A DNA stretch of 64,000 nucleotides from Paulinella micropora (Eukaryota > Cercozoa > Imbricatea > Euglyphida): positions 458,932-522,931 of the forward strand of contig BJOX01000293.1 of assembly GCA_009731375.1 (NCBI GenBank), in the 5' to 3' direction. Positions 19,864 through 40,463 of the stretch are shown here, piece after piece (within the stretch, counting starts at the first letter, position 1; every line of letters starts with the position of its first letter). The notes beneath the pieces were generated by a model that did no database searches, was not told the DNA's origin, and saw only the letters and a program-made list of their open reading frames with translations. A program made the translations under genes and the position numbers.

Positions 19864-22427
19864 TAGCAGGAGTTAGAAACGTGCGTCTTAATCCGTACAT
19901 GATAGGTAAGGAAGCACACCCAGATAGGACAATAGAGTGGGATGAGGATGTAGCTGAGGGGGAGAGTGAGAGTAAGGATGTCGATGTCGAACAGACACAC
20001 ACCACAACCTCCACCACCACAGCCACAACCACCCACACACAAAAGGACACGACACAGACTCATGACGATGACGACTCATATGACCATGTCGATGATGTTA
20101 GTCAGTCAGACAGTCAACAAGAGCAGGGGGAGTATGGAGGGGACACAGGGGGAGACAGCTTAGATCACAATCACACACCAACACAAGATAGCTTCTCTAC
20201 ACAGGACATCGACACAACATCGACAGCTACACCCCATCCCACCGACACAACCCCACAGACAACCAACACAGGACTAGGACACGTACATGCACTCACAGAT
20301 GCATCTGATTCACAGACACAACACGAGAGAAGAGCATATGAAGAGAGTGAGCAGCCTAGTAAAGGAAGAACATGGGAGCAAAGTGATAAGATCACAGAAG
20401 CTAACATAGTTCACGAAGGAAAGAGAGCAAGGCGACAAGCACAACAACCACAATCACGACCGCATACTGAACTAAAACGAGAACGAAAGGTAGTTGAGGT
20501 TCAGGAACTAGAGGCAGTGAGAGTGAGAGTCCCTGCAAGAGAGTGGGGAGAGGAGTGGGCAGAGAAGACTTGCGGAGAAGGATGGAAGAGCAAACTACGC
20601 ATAGGATTAGTGAAGCAGAAATGTGCCCCCAAAGACAGGTTAAAAGTTAGAAAACAACCTAAGCCATCTCACTTTATACAGTTTGAAGACAAACTAGAGA
20701 AGATGCTAGATTTAGAGATCAGCAAGTACAGGGTAAGTGAGGGAGAGTCCGTATTGCCTGCCGGAGAGTTGGAGAGTGCTATGTTATGTCATGAAAGATG
20801 CATGAATGAGCTGAATGAGCTTTTGCTTTATCTTAACATTCGTGTGCCGAAAGAGATAGCAGAGCAGGGTATGACAGCGAAAGATTTGCAAGAAGGCATG
20901 AAGAAGGAGATACAATCTCTTAAAGACTTTAAGACATACACTTGGGTTAACTATAGTGAAGCCAAAAAGGCTGGATTTAGCAAGATAGTCAGGCTCACAT
21001 GGGTTCATAAAGTGAAGATAGACGAGAACAATAGGAAGTTTGTTAAGTCTAGACTAGCTTTGAGGGGAGACATGTGAGAGCCAGGAGTTAGTTTTAACCC
21101 TGACCAGTTGTTTGTTCCTTGTGCCTCGCATCGCTCACTGCTAATGCTTGCAAAGCTTGCTGCTTGGCATGGCCATAAGCTGTATGGTGTTGATTTTAAG
21201 AATGCCTACCTAAATGCGCGAATGCATGACCCTGTGTTTGCATATGCTCCTGATGGGTTAGACAGAGAGGGGCATGAGGGGATGATTTTGCGTATTGATG
21301 GTGCTTTGTATGGCGCGCCGCAAGCAGGCCGTAGATGGTATGAGATATTAGCCCCGAAGTTAAAGGAGCTTGGCTTTAGGCTTTTAGACTCAGACCTCTG
21401 TATGTTTGTTGAGAATGACAAGCCCATAAGAGAAGCTATAATGGGGATTTTTCATGTAGATGACTTAATCTTTACGGCGCCTAGCATGAACGCGTATGAA
21501 GACTTTGCAAGTGCTTTGGAGAAGCATTTCCCCCTAAAACGGCTAGGAGTTGCAAGGGAGTTCAAAGGGATTGAAATAGTACAGGAAGGAGGACGACTTG
21601 TCCTTCATCAACGTAAGTACCAGTTACAGGTGTTAAGGGAGTTTGGGTATGGTAAGTCCCGCCCCGGAAGCACCCCTGCACTAGATCAGTTGCCCTTAGC
21701 TATGTCCGATGATGCAGCGTTGCGTAAGTTCGCTATAGCTAGCATAGTTGGTAGTCTTCTTTATTTAGCTAAGATGACTAGGCCGGATATAGAACAGGCG
21801 CTCAATGCAGCTAGTGTTATGCGGACCATAGATAAGGGAGTCACTTATGCAATGTTAGGAAGGATATTGCGGTATTTAATTGGCTCATTTCGCGGTTTAG
21901 CATTTCACGGGCCTAAATCCCCGCAAGAGGGTCAATCCTATCCAAAAGTCACGTTATGGCCTGATGCGGCCCATAAGGTTTGCAATAAGACCGGAAAGTC
22001 ACGTACGGGATACGTAATTCTATGGGGAGCGGACCCTATAGGTTGGCTTTCTAAGAGACAGAGTAGGATAGCCCTTAGTTCGAATGATGCTGAAATATTT
22101 GCAGCAGCAGAATGTATTAGAGAGGGTCTAGCTGTAGGTCATGTTAGACAGGAACTCGGAATTCAGCAAAAAGGTCCGGTTGAATTATTTAAGGATAATA
22201 CCCAAACAATTCTCGCAGGCAAACGGGGATTATCCGGACCACGCACCAAACATATGCCTCTCGAACTACATTTCATACATCATTCACAGAGAGATGGTGA
22301 GGTAAAGTTTATTAAAGTCAGTACTAAGAAACAAATCGGTGATCTACTCACCAAACCATTACCTCGTGATCAGTTCATGTATCTATTGAACAAATTCACT
22401 GTCATCATTCCGGAATCCCCGGAATGA
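19821..22427 (+). pseudogene. Copia reverse transcriptase and RNase H
   Basis: A long Thr/His-rich linker precedes the RT (RVT_2). Motifs: TYTWVNYSEA, RLTWVHKVKIDE, then KLYGVDFKNAYLNA (catalytic Asp), GALYGAPQAGRRWYE and FHVDDLIFT, where HVDD replaces the usual YVDD. RNase H follows (WPDAAHK, SSNDAEIFAAAE, FKDNTQTI, RTKHMPLELHFI). One in-frame TGA (21075-21077) interrupts the frame within the RT; the rest is open. The H in HVDD may be a lineage feature or decay. Confidence 0.85.
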
Positions 22428-22609
22428 TCGCAGGTGTTTCACCGATGTTTTGTGTTTTGTTCTTCACACCTCTACTATATTTATATATATAATTTTTCTA
22501 GACTTCTGATACCCCTTACGGGAAGCGCTTGCAAATTTTTCATTTGTTTAAGAACAATAAGACACTTATGACGGATAGTTATAGCATTGACAAATAACTT
22601 AGGGGGAGC

Positions 22610-22941
22610 GTTGGTCATAGCTATTTCAATTTTAATCACCGTTACGTGGATAGTTGATTTGTCAATTGGACGGACAGTCAATAATGCCAATGTTAACTGT
22701 AAGGACTTAATGCATCATTTACCAGTCATAATTATAACTACGTACTTGGTCATCTAAGTTAGTCAGTTTTGTGACGTGGCAGCTTCTGTGTGACGTGGCA
22801 GATTCTCCCGCGGTTAGTTCGGTTCTCTTACTTATACGAGTTATTAAAGTGCGTTTTCTTACTGCGAGACAGTCTTGCTAGAGTAGCCAGGAGTGATCCT
22901 GAAAGGGATCGGTAAAGGTTCCCGATGGCGAGTCTTTCAAA
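22610..22941 (+). repeat. 3' LTR of copia element
   Basis: Preceded by the polypurine tract AGGGGGAGC. Same sequence as 15376-15707. Its last 17 bases supply an ATG (22925) in frame with the interrupted host gag. Confidence 0.9.
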
Positions 22942-23302
22942 GGTAGACAGTGAGAGTGAGAGTGAGGAGGAGAGGCCAGGGAATGCCTACATGCTAAAAG
23001 GCGTTGGCACGGCGGTGAAGAAGGAGTTGGAGGAGGAGTTCGTCACTAACATAAAGGCGGCGACGCGTTTCTGCGAGCAGCTGCTGGACCCGTCCGACTC
23101 TGATGAGGATGAGATGGAGCAAGAGGAAGGAGAGAAAGTGCGTAAAGGAAAAGATCCAGGGTTTGGAGGTCCTGATGTAGAAAAGGAGGAGATGTCCGAC
23201 TGCGATGTTGAAGGCGCAGATCGCGCGGAAGCGTATCGGGAACGTTATTCTGTGGCTCCGGGAGGGCCTGGCCGCATATTTTTACGCGCGGGAATCGGGT
23301 AA
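22925..23302 (+). CDS. LTR-started C-terminal fragment of the outer gag
   Basis: An ATG in the copia 3' LTR opens a 125-codon frame that reads directly into the second half of the interrupted gag. The product is acidic (SESESEEE, SDSDEDEMEQEEGE). It has no recognised domain. It shows that the host gag frame survives on the far side of the insertion. Confidence 0.6.
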   Translation: MASLSKVDSESESEEERPGNAYMLKGVGTAVKKELEEEFVTNIKAATRFCEQLLDPSDSDEDEMEQEEGEKVRKGKDPGFGGPDVEKEEMSDCDVEGADRAEAYRERYSVAPGGPGRIFLRAGIG

Positions 23303-23909
23303 TGAGCAAGGACTTTGACTCTGAGACGGAGTTCTATGGGACAGTTGTAGGCGCACTGGCAGATAGGTAAATATGGGCTACTTTAATAATACCTGGTATT
23401 AAGCCAGACATATTACGAAGCTCTTCCCAACAGTTATCTCATTGTAGACAGGCAGCGATAGTATTACTAAAAAGGACTGTTACCCTTTTTAGCCAGGATT
23501 ATATTATCGTTAGGCCGGACAACGGGAACTGGTCAAGTTGCTGTTTGCCTTGGTTGTTTTGGCTTTGCTAGTCTCCTACATTTTCCCACCATCTTTGATC
23601 CTTGCTTGTATAAGCTCAAGAAGATTGGGTTATTGGCGAAGTTGTTATTATTTGGTTTAGTAAAAGGATAGGCATCAATAAATATATTCTTTTATCACAG
23701 AACCGATAAAACAGTTTGGCCTACATTCGGTATCAAGTCCGGGTAGATCAAGAAGTTGGCGGGACCGTCTTGACTTAGTCGCGGCGTGATGCAGGGATGC
23801 AAGTCGGATGTGGCCGGCGGATCGTCATCTTCTGCTTTGAGACAATAGTCAGAGTAATAGTTTTTAATGTTGTTCATTGCGGGCCTTCATTCCTAATTAG
23901 GGGGAACTT
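23303..23909 (+). other. Distal part of outer element, no pol seen
   Basis: AT-rich, no RT or integrase motif on either strand. A minus-strand frame at 23695-23877 (60 codons) has no recognisable content. Ends in a G-rich tract before the LTR. Confidence 0.5.
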
Positions 23910-24189
23910 AGGAAGTGTGAGAGTAATTAGTCATAGCGGCCCTTAATATTAACTTTAGTACTAATTACTAGTCATATTGACATTTCTGGTAATGGTGGCT
24001 ACCTTTTTAGGTATTACCCATTTCAGTCATATCATTACGAACGTTATTGTTTGTTTTGATTTTTTGTGGCGGGATCGTGTCTGTTGATCAGTACCATTGA
24101 ATAAGTAAATATTTGAAGTGGTATACTGGGGGACTTACTGGGGGACGCCCTAGTTCGATCCTGAGCCACTACAACCGGTCCAAATTCCT
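23910..24189 (+). repeat. 3' LTR of outer element
   Basis: Pairs with 12907-13181; preceded by TTAGGGGGA. Confidence 0.75.
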
Positions 24190-24551
24190 CAAGAATAGTA
24201 TTGAACGTTTAACTTGAACTTTGAGTATCATTCTGGCAGAGACTTACGTGCCACCGAAACACAACTAGCAGTCCACTGCTGTCAGCTCAGAGAAAATATG
24301 AAAATCATTCAGTATGAATAGTTGTGGGAAGCTCCGAGATAATATCTGCAAGAGAAATATACTAGCTGCATGACAGAATTTCCAGAGACAGAAAACACTT
24401 GAGCAGATCCGCCTTCTGTGGATGGAAACAACTCCGACCGCGTTGTGTTTGAGCACAACGAAGTCTGTGAGTGAAGGCCGGGCAAGATAATCGCTATAAA
24501 GGGATGACGTATGAAAGAAAAACACAAGAAGGAACAAAACAGACGGAGGTG
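24190..24551. other. Spacer between the outer LTR element and the 3' end of the membrane-protein gene
   Basis: Nothing coding seen. Probably the 3' untranslated region of the minus-strand gene. Confidence 0.4.
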
Positions 24552-33330
<8,779 letters not shown>

Positions 33331-33345
33331 CTGCACCACAGCAAT

Positions 33346-33638
33346 CATGTATGTATGTATGTATGTATGTATGTATGTATGTATGTATGTATGTATGTGT
33401 GTGTGTGTAAGTATGTAAGTATTTATGCGCGTACGTATGTATGTATGTATGCATGTATGTATATATGTATACATATGTTTTCACGTTTCTGTGTATGCAT
33501 GTGCGTATGCTTGGAAGATGTATGTGTGTGTATGTATGTATGTATGTATGTATGTATGTATGTAGTATGTATGTAGTATGTATGTAGTATGGATGGATGG
33601 ATTAATGGATGGATGGATGGATGGATGGATGGATGGCA

Positions 33639-33700
<62 letters not shown>

Positions 33701-33759
33701 GACTACTACTACTACTACGACTACTACTACTACTACGACTACTACTACTACTACTACTC

Positions 33760-33795
<36 letters not shown>

Positions 33796-33834
33796 CTACT
33801 ACTACTACTACTTCTACTTCTACTTCTTCTACTT

Positions 33835-33912
<78 letters not shown>

Positions 33913-33949
33913 ACTACTACTTACTACTACTTACTACTCTTACTACTCT

Positions 33950-34020
<71 letters not shown>
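33346..34020. repeat. Stacked microsatellites: (ATGT)n, (GGAT)n, (ACT)n
   Basis: ATGT arrays at 33346-33400 and 33523-33575, GGAT at 33590-33637, then about 380 bases of ACT triplets with ACG, CCT and TTC variants. All six frames are open by chance, so the long ORFs here are not genes. Confidence 0.95.
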
Positions 34021-34281
34021 GGCTAGGCTTGTTTTGTCTCATGCAGCCAACGGGAAAACGATAAAAATAACCCGGTAATGATGCAGATTTTGCTATCATA
34101 ACCGCGCTAAATTGAGGTTATATCCGAATTACAGCTTCAACATAAGAGTGAGGCAGAACGTATTATACAATCGGAAAACACAAGGCTTTTTGATTTAACG
34201 GGGATAAGGATATCTGACAATACTATCCACTGGTTTTGGCGGAAAGTGCAACCCTAATTTTTCAATTTGGGACCACTAGTT

Positions 34282-34356
<75 letters not shown>

Positions 34357-34413
34357 TACTACTGATCTACTGCTCCTGGCACCGCTACTGACTCAATCAC
34401 TCAATCACTCACT

Positions 34414-34465
<52 letters not shown>

Positions 34466-34524
34466 TTTTCTCTCTCTCTCACACACACACACAAACACAA
34501 ACACACAAACACACAAACACACAA

Positions 34525-34555
<31 letters not shown>

Positions 34556-34666
34556 CACAAACGCACGCACGCGCACACGCACACATACATACACACATAC
34601 ACGCACGCACACACACACACACACACATACACATACACACACATACACACGCACACACACACACAT

Positions 34667-34759
<93 letters not shown>

Positions 34760-35026
34760 NNNNNNNNNNNNNNNNNNNNNNNNNNNNNNNNNNNNNNNNN
34801 NNNNNNNNNNNNNNNNNNNNNNNNNNNNNNNNNNNNNNNNNNNNNNNNNNNNNNNNNNNNNNNNNNNNNNNNNNNNNNNNNNNNNNNNNNNNNNNNNNNN
34901 NNNNNNNNNNNNNNNNNNNNNNNNNNNNNNNNNNNNNNNNNNNNNNNNNNNNNNNNNNNNNNNNNNNNNNNNNNNNNNNNNNNNNNNNNNNNNNNNNNNN
35001 NNNNNNNNNNNNNNNNNNNNNNNNNN

Positions 35027-35080
<54 letters not shown>

Positions 35081-35196
35081 CGCACACACACACGCACACA
35101 CACACACACACACACACAGACACTCACTCACTCACTCACTCGCACACACACACACACACAACACACACAACACACACACACACACGCACGCACAAG

Positions 35197-35232
<36 letters not shown>

Positions 35233-35502
35233 ATGCCACCTGAAATTTCAAGTCCTGTTGAAAGAAAGTATGACGTTACCACGAATTCCACTTGAGTTGA
35301 AGCAAGCGCATCGATATACAGGAGCAAAAATCAACCAGCACCTCAGCAGGAAACTCAGGAATGCAAATCTCCGGGAAACAATGACGGGAAGAGACATGAT
35401 TGTCAAGTGAAGAAAAATGCCACTATATTGGACAGACTTCGAAAAATATGAAAACTGAAGCCTTATTTTGTTTTCAACACCAACCAGGAGCTGAAACAGT
35501 GA
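34021..35502. other. Low-complexity region with gap
   Basis: A 260-base unique island (34021-34280), a CTA array (34281-34355), (TC)n (34418-34480), then (CA)n on both sides of a 267-N gap (34760-35026). Unique sequence resumes at 35230. No exon is supported, though TTCTTTCAACAG near 35256-35267 (minus) is acceptor-like. Confidence 0.7.
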
Positions 35503-36941
35503 TTACTTTTGTGTCATCGGATCGTGACAACTCATCTCCCCAAACGGAAGTCTGAAAGCAGACAAAGGCGTTGAAACTCGAAAACTCTCAACACCAAAAA
35601 CAATCAGGCCTCGGTGGCCCACCTGCACTTTGTGGCATTTTCTTTTCTTCCGCCTGTCATAAAAGAATAAAAAAGCTACGTCGCAGAATGTATAATACCC
35701 CAGAACCTCAGGAAAAAGGTGCCACCCCAACCAACACCAGCCACCGGTCACCGTTTTTTCTGCTTTTTCACCGCCACCTTCTGCGAATCTGGCCAACGAC
35801 GGGCACTGTTTCGCAACACATATTATCTCCTCATTACGCGCTATGACTAAGTCATCAATAGACTTTTTGTCCCATGCGGGAATCGTAACAGTATACGCCT
35901 GCATCTCCGTCTCCCAATTGTCGGTCCAGGACAGTTCGTCCGGCACTGTGACATAGGGGTGCACATAGGCTTCAGTTACCTCATGTACGAAGGCTAACTT
36001 TTTTATCTCCGTTGCTAGACTCAGCTCAAAAACATCGTAGGAGTCAGTAGCGGTCATCGGATTAATATCCTCCTCCTCTCCTCTCTTCACTCCATAAATT
36101 ACCTGCCGTGCGGCGCAATCGATCACAGCCCCCATCGTAGCCAATTGGTCATACGACAGCAGGATTGAACCGTGGTAATCGGGGACAACATAGAGGTCCG
36201 CACGATATACTCGACCGGATGTCAATTTAAAAATTAATGTGACGATGCCAGTAATTTCTGTTTGGCTGCCTACCCCTTTTAGGGTCCCCTTTGTTTTTCT
36301 AGTGTTTTTGTCCACCCATGCCCGGTGACAGTTTAAAAACTTCCGGCCGACAATATTAATATTCGCCATCGTATCATTACAAACTTTCAATGTGGTTTGT
36401 AAAGTTTCACAAAAGAAGTCAGTGTAGCATAGCGCGTCCGGTCTGTGTAAACTAGCCGCTAGCACATGAATTTTTGGTTCTAAGGTTTTGAGTCTAAGCT
36501 CAAGTTCCTTATCATCTTTTCGTTTCTCCTCCTTCCTCTCTAGCTTAGCCTCTCGAGTATCAGGGTCTTCCGGTATCTCGGGTGTCTGTGAGACAGAGTC
36601 TGGTACACTGAGTGTACATGTGTCTACAGTAGAGACTATTGAGTCTGTCGGCGGCGAAACGACCCGCTGTTTCTTTGCAGGCGAAGGCCCAGCATTCGGT
36701 TTCGGTTTGCTCTCCTCCATCGCCTTCTTCGCCTTCCTATTTGCATCATTTATCATATTAGCTCTCGAAGGATGGACTAGCAAATGCTTACCTTGAGGCT
36801 TTTGAGGCTGTGTGCCTTCAACTTCACGTCTAGGAGGTACGGGACTGATCGTATTCTGTTCAACAACAGCAGGCATAACCGTGACTGTCGGATTAAAAAA
36901 AAACAGTTTTTGTCCCCTTCTCCCTCCTCTCCTCCCGTCAT
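35503..36941 (-). CDS. Gypsy copy 2 Pol N-terminal part with retropepsin-like protease
   Basis: The frame is open from just after a TAG at 36943-36945 and is +1 relative to gag; the first ATG is at 36874-36876. After a Pro/Lys linker comes LKVCNDTMANINIVGRKFL, which fits a retropepsin active site with DTMA in place of the usual DTGA or DSGA, and later ILLSYDQLATMGAVID, which fits the second conserved strand (ILG-D-L...VID). Copy 3 has the same NDTMANINIVG. The last 100 or so codons to 35503 match nothing I recognise and may be sequence beyond the truncation point. Confidence 0.7.
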
Positions 36942-39448
36942 TCTAAGACTTCAATACGCTCACCTGGGTCGGTGCCAGCGTCTTGTTGATCCCCACTCGC
37001 AGCGGCATATGCCTGCTGGGGATAGTTGGAGCTGGAACTGGAGCTAGAGCTATTCCAGTATCCGCTTCCTCTGGGAGGGCGCGTTGGGGTCCTCGTTGGG
37101 GTCCAGCCTCCACTTGGACGATAGCCCGTGTGGCCTCGACCTCCCCTTCCTCCTCCTCTTTGCGTCCCTCGGGACCCTCGAGACGATCCTCCTCCTCTTG
37201 TCGGCGCCATTGGTCGGCCCTGTTGTTGTTCTTTCGCCTCCTTCTTCTGCATCTTCTCAAGGAAGGAAATGATGGCCCCGCGGAACTCCGCATCGTCGAC
37301 CATATTTGCACTCCACTTCCTCTCCTCCAACTCCTTCTTGTACATGAAGTATGTGCCCCTTCTGCTGCCTTTGAGCTCTCGCAAGAAGGTATTTCGCATC
37401 CTCACATCATCAGAGTCATGGCTGTATGGGCAGTTGCGTAAGCCAAGCTCTTGCTCCTTCTTGCACGTCATGTATGAGAAATAGCGGTATTAAGGTACCT
37501 TCTCATCTCTCCCTCTCTTCAGACCTGCCACCCGAGTTGCATGTGCTGCTTGGGCACCTACAACCCCCTGTGTCGTGGTACTGGAGAGTGACTCAGTGGC
37601 AGTGTCCAATTGGGAACACGCGTCGAGCACCTCCTTGAACAGGTCGTCCGGCCGAGTAGCAGCAGCAGTCTTCTCGTATATATTGGTTTCCAAAAAGTCC
37701 CCCTTCTTCACCGCCTTGAAGGACGGACATGATTGTATGAGCCGTGCGAGCTTGCTCGGGTGTCTGGCACACAAAGCGCTCAAGAAGTACAGAATGATGG
37801 ACTTCCGGCTATAAAAGAGCCCGTACTTGGCGCTGACCTCCGTGAGGATCGCCGCCAACCTCGTGCTATCGCCTAACCCTGTGTTCACCTCTTGAAAAAT
37901 TTCGAACCCAATCAAAGTACCAGTGCACAGGTGCTGATACCCATGAGTTTTAAAATATTGCAAGAGGACGGCAACTGGCACCGTGCATTGCAGGTCTGTG
38001 GTGGTCTTTCTAGCCGACACCACTCCCGCTCGCAACGTTTTGTATGCCGCTACATCAAACCCTTGTGTAAGGATTGATGGGTCCAACAAGGTGGACAACG
38101 CCTCATACTCTTGTGTTTCGTCCGTTGGATGCTGCTTCATACAAGCATCTATCCTTCGGAGCTTGTCACGAAGGCCAGCATCCGTATCCTTCTGACTCGC
38201 TGTCTCTGCATACAGCGTAAGAGCAGTTGGATCGGACTTGGTATATTTTTGGAAGGCCTGCATGATAGCCTGTCTGTCCTTCTTGTCGTTATTGTTGACA
38301 ATGACAGTGGTAGGCGCTGAGCCAGTCGTAGAGACGGGAGGGGCTGCATGGGTTGGCGAGGCGAAACTAGGGGGAGACAGAAAAGTTCCAGAGGAAAGTG
38401 CCTGCCTTGTTGCCGTCGCCCTAGCCAATGCAATTTGTGCCTCCAACTCCTTCCTTTCTTTTTCTGTTGCTATATCCCTGATGTGCAGGTCTTGAGCATG
38501 ATGAAAGAATGACATGAGCTCGGCTGCCTTCCGAAGAAGCAGAGTTTTCTCCGCCATCTCCTTCTCTGTTGCTTTGTTAGTAGCAGGGAGTGCCTGCTTC
38601 GGCTCCAAGATCGTATGATCCTTCGTCTGAGCCCACCTCTTCCATGCATCGTCCTTTTGAAAGGCCGCATGCAGCTTTTTCAGCTTCGTCACCCCTCCGA
38701 CTTCCCCTTCTATTTCCTGCAGGACTGGGTGAGTTTCCCTGCCAAATTTGGTTTGTTGGAGTTTGCCAAAGTCAATTAACTTGGCCTCCATAAGTTTCAA
38801 AGGCACATCCATGACATTAAGCTGCCCTCGCAGGTTCTTGCCTTTAAACTCTCTTTCTCCCTTCTTTATTCCTTCGATGTCCTGACCAGGATCAAGCAAC
38901 CTGACCAGTGCTCTGGTCCTCCATGGCAGCACACTTTTCGCAGACTGGTACTCATAGAGTATAGCACACTCAAACACTCCCCAAATGAGGTTGAGTAGCT
39001 CCAGTAAAGACATTTGGTCCCCATATGAGACATGTTGCACCTGTAACTGTGCACCGTCGTCTCTGAGGAATGCTGCAAGAGGCAGAGCTTGACTCGGGAT
39101 GGGGTAACAGATATCCTCCTTTCTCAAGGGATCTCCCCATCGAATCTCTGGGGGAATATATAGCCATTTACCGGCCTGCTGCTCCCCTATTTTCTTCTCA
39201 AACTCCTTCTTAGTTAGTTTAGCGTATTCGGCCACCCACTGATCTTCCTCCTCCTTCTTCTCCTTCTCCTCCTTCGTCATCATCGCTCCCTCATCTTGGA
39301 CCTGGTCCATTGGATTGTCTGCTCCTCCTGTGTCAAAGGAAGGCCCTGCCAAATCCGTTTCGTCCCCTAGAGGGCCAACGAGCGTATTTACATCTTCTGG
39401 GGTTTGAGCACTCGCCCCTCCGTCATCCTCAGTCCATTCTTCAGACAT
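36938..39448 (-). pseudogene. gag: Gypsy copy 2 Gag with in-frame TAA at the zinc finger
   Basis: From ATG at 39446-39448, 652 codons run to a TAA at 37490-37492, and the same frame continues open to a TGA at 36938-36940. Copy 3 gag (58412-61024) is homologous along the C-terminal half; both contain HGYQHLCTGTLIGFEIF and the block GRKSIILYF/SRKSIILYF. In copy 3 the end carries a CCCH finger (C-x8-C-x8-C-x3-H). Here the TAA falls exactly where the first Cys should be, with the other ligands (TCKKEQ...NCPYSH) intact. A Gly/Arg-rich (RGG) tail follows. Confidence 0.8.
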
Positions 39449-40215
39449 GGTCGCTGGGGGAATATGAGTGGGACAGAGCTGATTCTACCCCGTATTTGCT
39501 CTGTTCGTCTCTGGGGAACGAATAGAGAGAAAAGATGAAAAGATAGTATAGAGAGAGAGTGTCTCACCTCTATGTCTTATGTGTGTGTGTGTGTGTTTTT
39601 TGTGAGAAAGAAGTAGTCTGTACGACTTTCTCTGAAAATTTGATCTCCTTCTCCACTCCTCTTCTCTTTTGCTCTTTTTGTTGTTGTATCTGTTATGAGG
39701 TACTAGGACCTACGTACAGATAGTGTCAAAGAGGCTTGAGAAGCACTCCTTGAGAAGTCGACTTGTCGTCGGATAGGTGTTCAGACCTACTTTCGAAAAA
39801 CAGTCAGAGATTTGCAAAAATACTCTGATGTGTGTGACTTGAGAGGCAACTAAGTGCACAGACTTGAGAGGGAGAGTACTAGGCTCGTGTCCTTCAAGTT
39901 TGTTTGTCACTGTGAGTGTTTGTTCGTACGTCTGTTGACTTACTCTGTCTCTGCCTCAAGGGAGAACAGGAGAACAGAAAAGATGTCTGGTATCTGCCTC
40001 AAGGGAGAACAGGGATAAAGGCTGTGGAGAGGGTACTGGGACACCTACTCACAAACGCCTAGACGTATTGTTTTGCAAAAGAGCTTGTGTTGGGATGTGT
40101 TGGAGTATTTGTTGTTTGAGTCTGCCTACTCAATGGAGATAGGTCAGCCCAAATTTTCCTTCTGCCGTCAAAGGACAAGCCAGAAAAGAAATCAGCCGTG
40201 TGCTGGTGACTCCAA
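39449..40215 (-). other. Leader of gypsy copy 2
   Basis: Untranslated region between LTR and gag, 767 bp, with short direct repeats (a GCCTCAAGGGAGAACAGG unit twice near 39952-40012). The leader of copy 3 is of similar length (786 bp). Confidence 0.65.
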
Positions 40216-40463
40216 TGTTAAAATCCCCGAAGATAGCTCGTTAAAAAGTCGGTAATACAACCAAACACAAATCCCCAAAGGAGAATGATGTCTCGTTATA
40301 TTAGCTCAGTGAAACCGCACAAAAGAAAGCGGCAACAGCCAAGATTAAAATGGCATTAGGTCAAATTCGGCCAAACGATATTGAAATAATGGGAAGAAAC
40401 TAGGTGCACCTGACACAAAAAAAAGTATACTTTTTACCGGCTATCCGGGGGGTGATGCCTACA
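40216..40463 (-). repeat. 5' LTR of gypsy copy 2 (248 bp)
   Basis: Reverse strand starts TGTAGGCATCACC and ends TTTTAACA, then TTGGAGTC (primer-binding-like). Nearly identical to 12043-12284. Confidence 0.88.

Larger units (their letters stand above)
15376..22941 (+). mobile_element. Ty1/copia retrotransposon nested in the outer gag
   Basis: Two 332-bp LTRs at the ends, copia domain order (gag, protease, integrase, RT, RNase H) inside, and GTAGAC on both sides (15370-15375 and 22943-22948) as target-site duplication. The host codons read in frame across the site if the element is removed. Several stops and frameshifts show it is old. Confidence 0.92.
12907..24189 (+). mobile_element. LTR element with zinc-finger gag, interrupted by a copia insertion
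   Basis: Direct repeats at 12907-13181 and 23910-24189 bracket a gag-like gene that continues on both sides of the copia element at 15376-22941. A G-rich tract (TTAGGGGGA) precedes the right LTR. No protease, RT or integrase of its own is visible, so it is non-autonomous or has lost its pol. No clear target-site duplication was found at the outer ends. Confidence 0.75.
35503..40463 (-). mobile_element. Ty3/gypsy copy 2 (LTR, leader, gag, protease), 3'-truncated
   Basis: In minus orientation: 5' LTR 40216-40463, primer-binding-like TGGAGTC directly after it, a 767-bp leader, gag, then the protease ORF. No RT follows, so the 3' half is lost at or before about 35500. It lies between the two cellular genes. 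Confidence 0.85.

Noticed and set aside
33578-34064. Three overlapping ORFs of poly-Tyr, poly-Leu and poly-Thr
   Set aside because: Produced by the (ACT)n array in three frames.
34405-35131. Val/Cys repeat ORFs spanning the N gap
   Set aside because: Come from (CA)n microsatellite plus Ns read as open.
35240-35345. Possible small exon near TTCTTTCAACAG
   Set aside because: Good acceptor, but no donor and phase combination gave convincing protein text.
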